From an uncultured Chloroflexota bacterium (GTDB lineage: Bacteria > Chloroflexota > Dehalococcoidia > SAR202 > UBA11138): a stretch of DNA of 7,054 nucleotides. Below the pieces are notes generated by a model. It was not told the DNA's origin. It ran no database searches and saw only the letters and a list, made by a program, of their open reading frames with translations. Positions 5,856-7,054 of the stretch are shown here, in pieces. Positions within the stretch are counted from its first letter, which is position 1. Every line of letters begins with the position of its first letter. Where the stretch lies: positions 1 through 7,054 of the forward strand of contig CAJWRP010000111.1 in NCBI GenBank assembly GCA_913046025.1. Direction: 5' to 3'. Both the position numbers and the translations under genes were made by a program.

Positions 5856-7054
5856 ATGCAGGCCTTAGACGTAGTCTTCAAACCCATTCGCCAGCTATCA
5901 GGTCTAGTCAAGACCGGGCAAATTTCCCCTACAGAACTAACTGAAATTTTCCTGGACAGGCTTGATCGCATAGGCCCTGACTATAACGCCGTAGTAACGG
6001 TCACACGGGAGCGCGCCCTGGAACAGGCCTACCGGGCGGAACAGCAGGGCGACGCCGGCCAATCCCATGGCATGCTGCACGGCATTCCTTATGGCGGCAA
6101 GGACCTTCTGGCAACCATCGGCATACCCACCACCTGGGGAGCTGTTCCTTTCCGCAACCGCATCTTCGATTACGACGCTACCGTGGTTACAAAACTAGAA
6201 AAGGCGGGGGCCCTGTTGTGTGCCAAGCTGGCCATGGTAGAACTGGCAGGCGGCATGGGCTATCGACAGCCCAACGCCTCCTTCACAGGCCCTGGCCGAA
6301 GTCCGTGGGACCGGGAAACCTGGACGGGCGGCTCCTCCAGCGGCTCTGGCGCAGCAGTGGCGGCAGGCCTTGTGCCTTTCGCTATCGGCTCGGAGACTTG
6401 GGGGTCCATACTCTCGCCCGCGAACAACTGTGGACTAGCAGGGCTCCGTCCGACCTACGGCAGGGTTAGCCGTCATGGCGCAATGGCGCTGTCCTGGACG
6501 CTGGATAAGCTGGGCCCGCTTTGTCTTACCGCCGATGACTGCGGCATTGTGCTGGAGGCCATTGCTGGTCAAGACCCGAACGACCCGACAACCACCGATC
6601 AGGTCTTTCGATACGATGAATCAGACATATCAGAAAAGACATTTAGGTTGGCCATATTAAAGGGCGCCCTTAACGACGTGGATGAAGATGTCCGAGCAAA
6701 TACGCAAGCCGCCCTCGATGTGCTGAGAAACTTTGCATCTATAGACGAGATTGAATTTCCGAACCTACCTTACGAAGCTGTAACAAGAACTATCCTAAGC
6801 GCCGAATCGGCCAGCGCCTTCGAGGAGTTCATGGATGAGGGAGGACCTGCCGGGCTAACGGCACCCGAGGACCGACACCCCTATGCCAGGTCAGCGATTT
6901 CAGCGCAGGACTATATAAAGGCGCTTCGAATTCGAACGAAGGTCGCCAGGATTGCAGACGACCTAATGGCTCCATTTGACGCCATCATCGCGCCCAGCAG
7001 GGCAACGCCGGCTACGCGAATCGACATGGACTTTCGAGGTGTGATTCTCGGTTC
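5856..7054 (+). CDS. Amidase-signature family hydrolase (3' end outside window)
   Basis: Open from ATG 5856 to the window end (399 codons; the family is usually about 450-550 residues, so the C-terminus is missing). The N-terminus LSGLVKTGQISPTELTEIFL is typical of GatA/AtzE-type amidases. The Ser-cisSer-Lys triad is visible: Lys82 in GIPYGGKD, Ser160 in TGGSSSGSGAAVAAG, and nucleophile Ser184 in GSETWGSILSPA. The 24-residue gap between the two Ser matches that of fatty acid amide hydrolase (217/241). The family hydrolyses amide or other C-N bonds; the substrate is unknown. The usual GGSIRxPA motif is WGSILSPA here, a variant I recall from a bacterial amidase subgroup (SETWGSI...SP), so it is probably not a defect. 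No signal peptide is visible, so it is probably cytoplasmic. The Shine-Dalgarno is weak (GGTGA at 5841-5845), which fits coupling to the upstream small gene. A true GatA of the tRNA amidotransferase is less likely because no GatB or standard GatC is adjacent. Confidence 0.92.
   Translation, partial: MQALDVVFKPIRQLSGLVKTGQISPTELTEIFLDRLDRIGPDYNAVVTVTRERALEQAYRAEQQGDAGQSHGMLHGIPYGGKDLLATIGIPTTWGAVPFRNRIFDYDATVVTKLEKAGALLCAKLAMVELAGGMGYRQPNASFTGPGRSPWDRETWTGGSSSGSGAAVAAGLVPFAIGSETWGSILSPANNCGLAGLRPTYGRVSRHGAMALSWTLDKLGPLCLTADDCGIVLEAIAGQDPNDPTTTDQVFRYDESDISEKTFRLAILKGALNDVDEDVRANTQAALDVLRNFASIDEIEFPNLPYEAVTRTILSAESASAFEEFMDEGGPAGLTAPEDRHPYARSAISAQDYIKALRIRTKVARIADDLMAPFDAIIAPSRATPATRIDMDFRGVILG

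Noticed and set aside
6218..6660. Two + strand frames inside the amidase
   Set aside because: They overlap the catalytic region of the amidase, whose frame is open and full of family motifs.
1..7054. Mobile element, CRISPR array, phage or toxin-antitoxin system
   Set aside because: No transposase, integrase, terminal inverted repeats with target duplications, spaced repeats, or known defence motifs are visible on either strand.

Overview
This is a moderately GC-rich bacterial window in which every recognisable gene is on the + strand. No rRNA, tRNA, CRISPR array, transposase or phage gene is visible. The content is accessory metabolism: two GMC flavin oxidoreductases, a SAM-dependent methyltransferase relic, a DUF3179 lipoprotein relic, and an amidase behind a small AtzG/GatC-like gene. 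Such paralog-rich catabolic content would fit an environmental Chloroflexota-like genome (for example SAR202/Dehalococcoidia relatives). That placement is inference from gene types only; no taxonomic marker is present.

Layout: (1) 2-1495, a GMC oxidoreductase whose first ~19 residues lie outside the window. (2) 1517-2344, a class I SAM methyltransferase in the same transcription unit. It has its own Shine-Dalgarno, but two stop codons and two compensating frameshifts break it. (3) 2345-2488, a short gap with a good sigma70-type promoter candidate. (4) 2489-4030, an intact 513-residue GMC oxidoreductase that is clearly a paralog of the first. (5) 4031-4146, a gap with a hairpin-prone repeat-like sequence and an 8-bp inverted repeat. 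(6) 4147-5568, a DUF3179-family lipoprotein gene broken by three frameshifts and two in-frame stops; one stop (TGA) sits exactly on a conserved cysteine. (7) 5569-5640, a leader with a perfect hairpin that buries the next gene's Shine-Dalgarno. (8) 5641-5853, a small AtzG/GatC-like gene, followed 2 nt later by an amidase-signature hydrolase (5856 to the window end, truncated there).

How the parts relate: the two GMC enzymes probably oxidise alcohols of unknown identity in the cytoplasm using FAD. The small protein and the amidase look like a translationally coupled pair, probably a two-subunit amide or C-N hydrolase. The methyltransferase and DUF3179 genes look like decaying genes. All nine disruptions fall in these two genes and none in about 4.4 kb of neighbouring intact coding sequence, so real gene decay is more likely than uniform sequencing error, though error cannot be excluded. 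I see no convincing new defence or mobile system. The best leads are the stop codon at the CxxC cysteine, the SD-masking hairpin, and the alternation of intact and broken genes.
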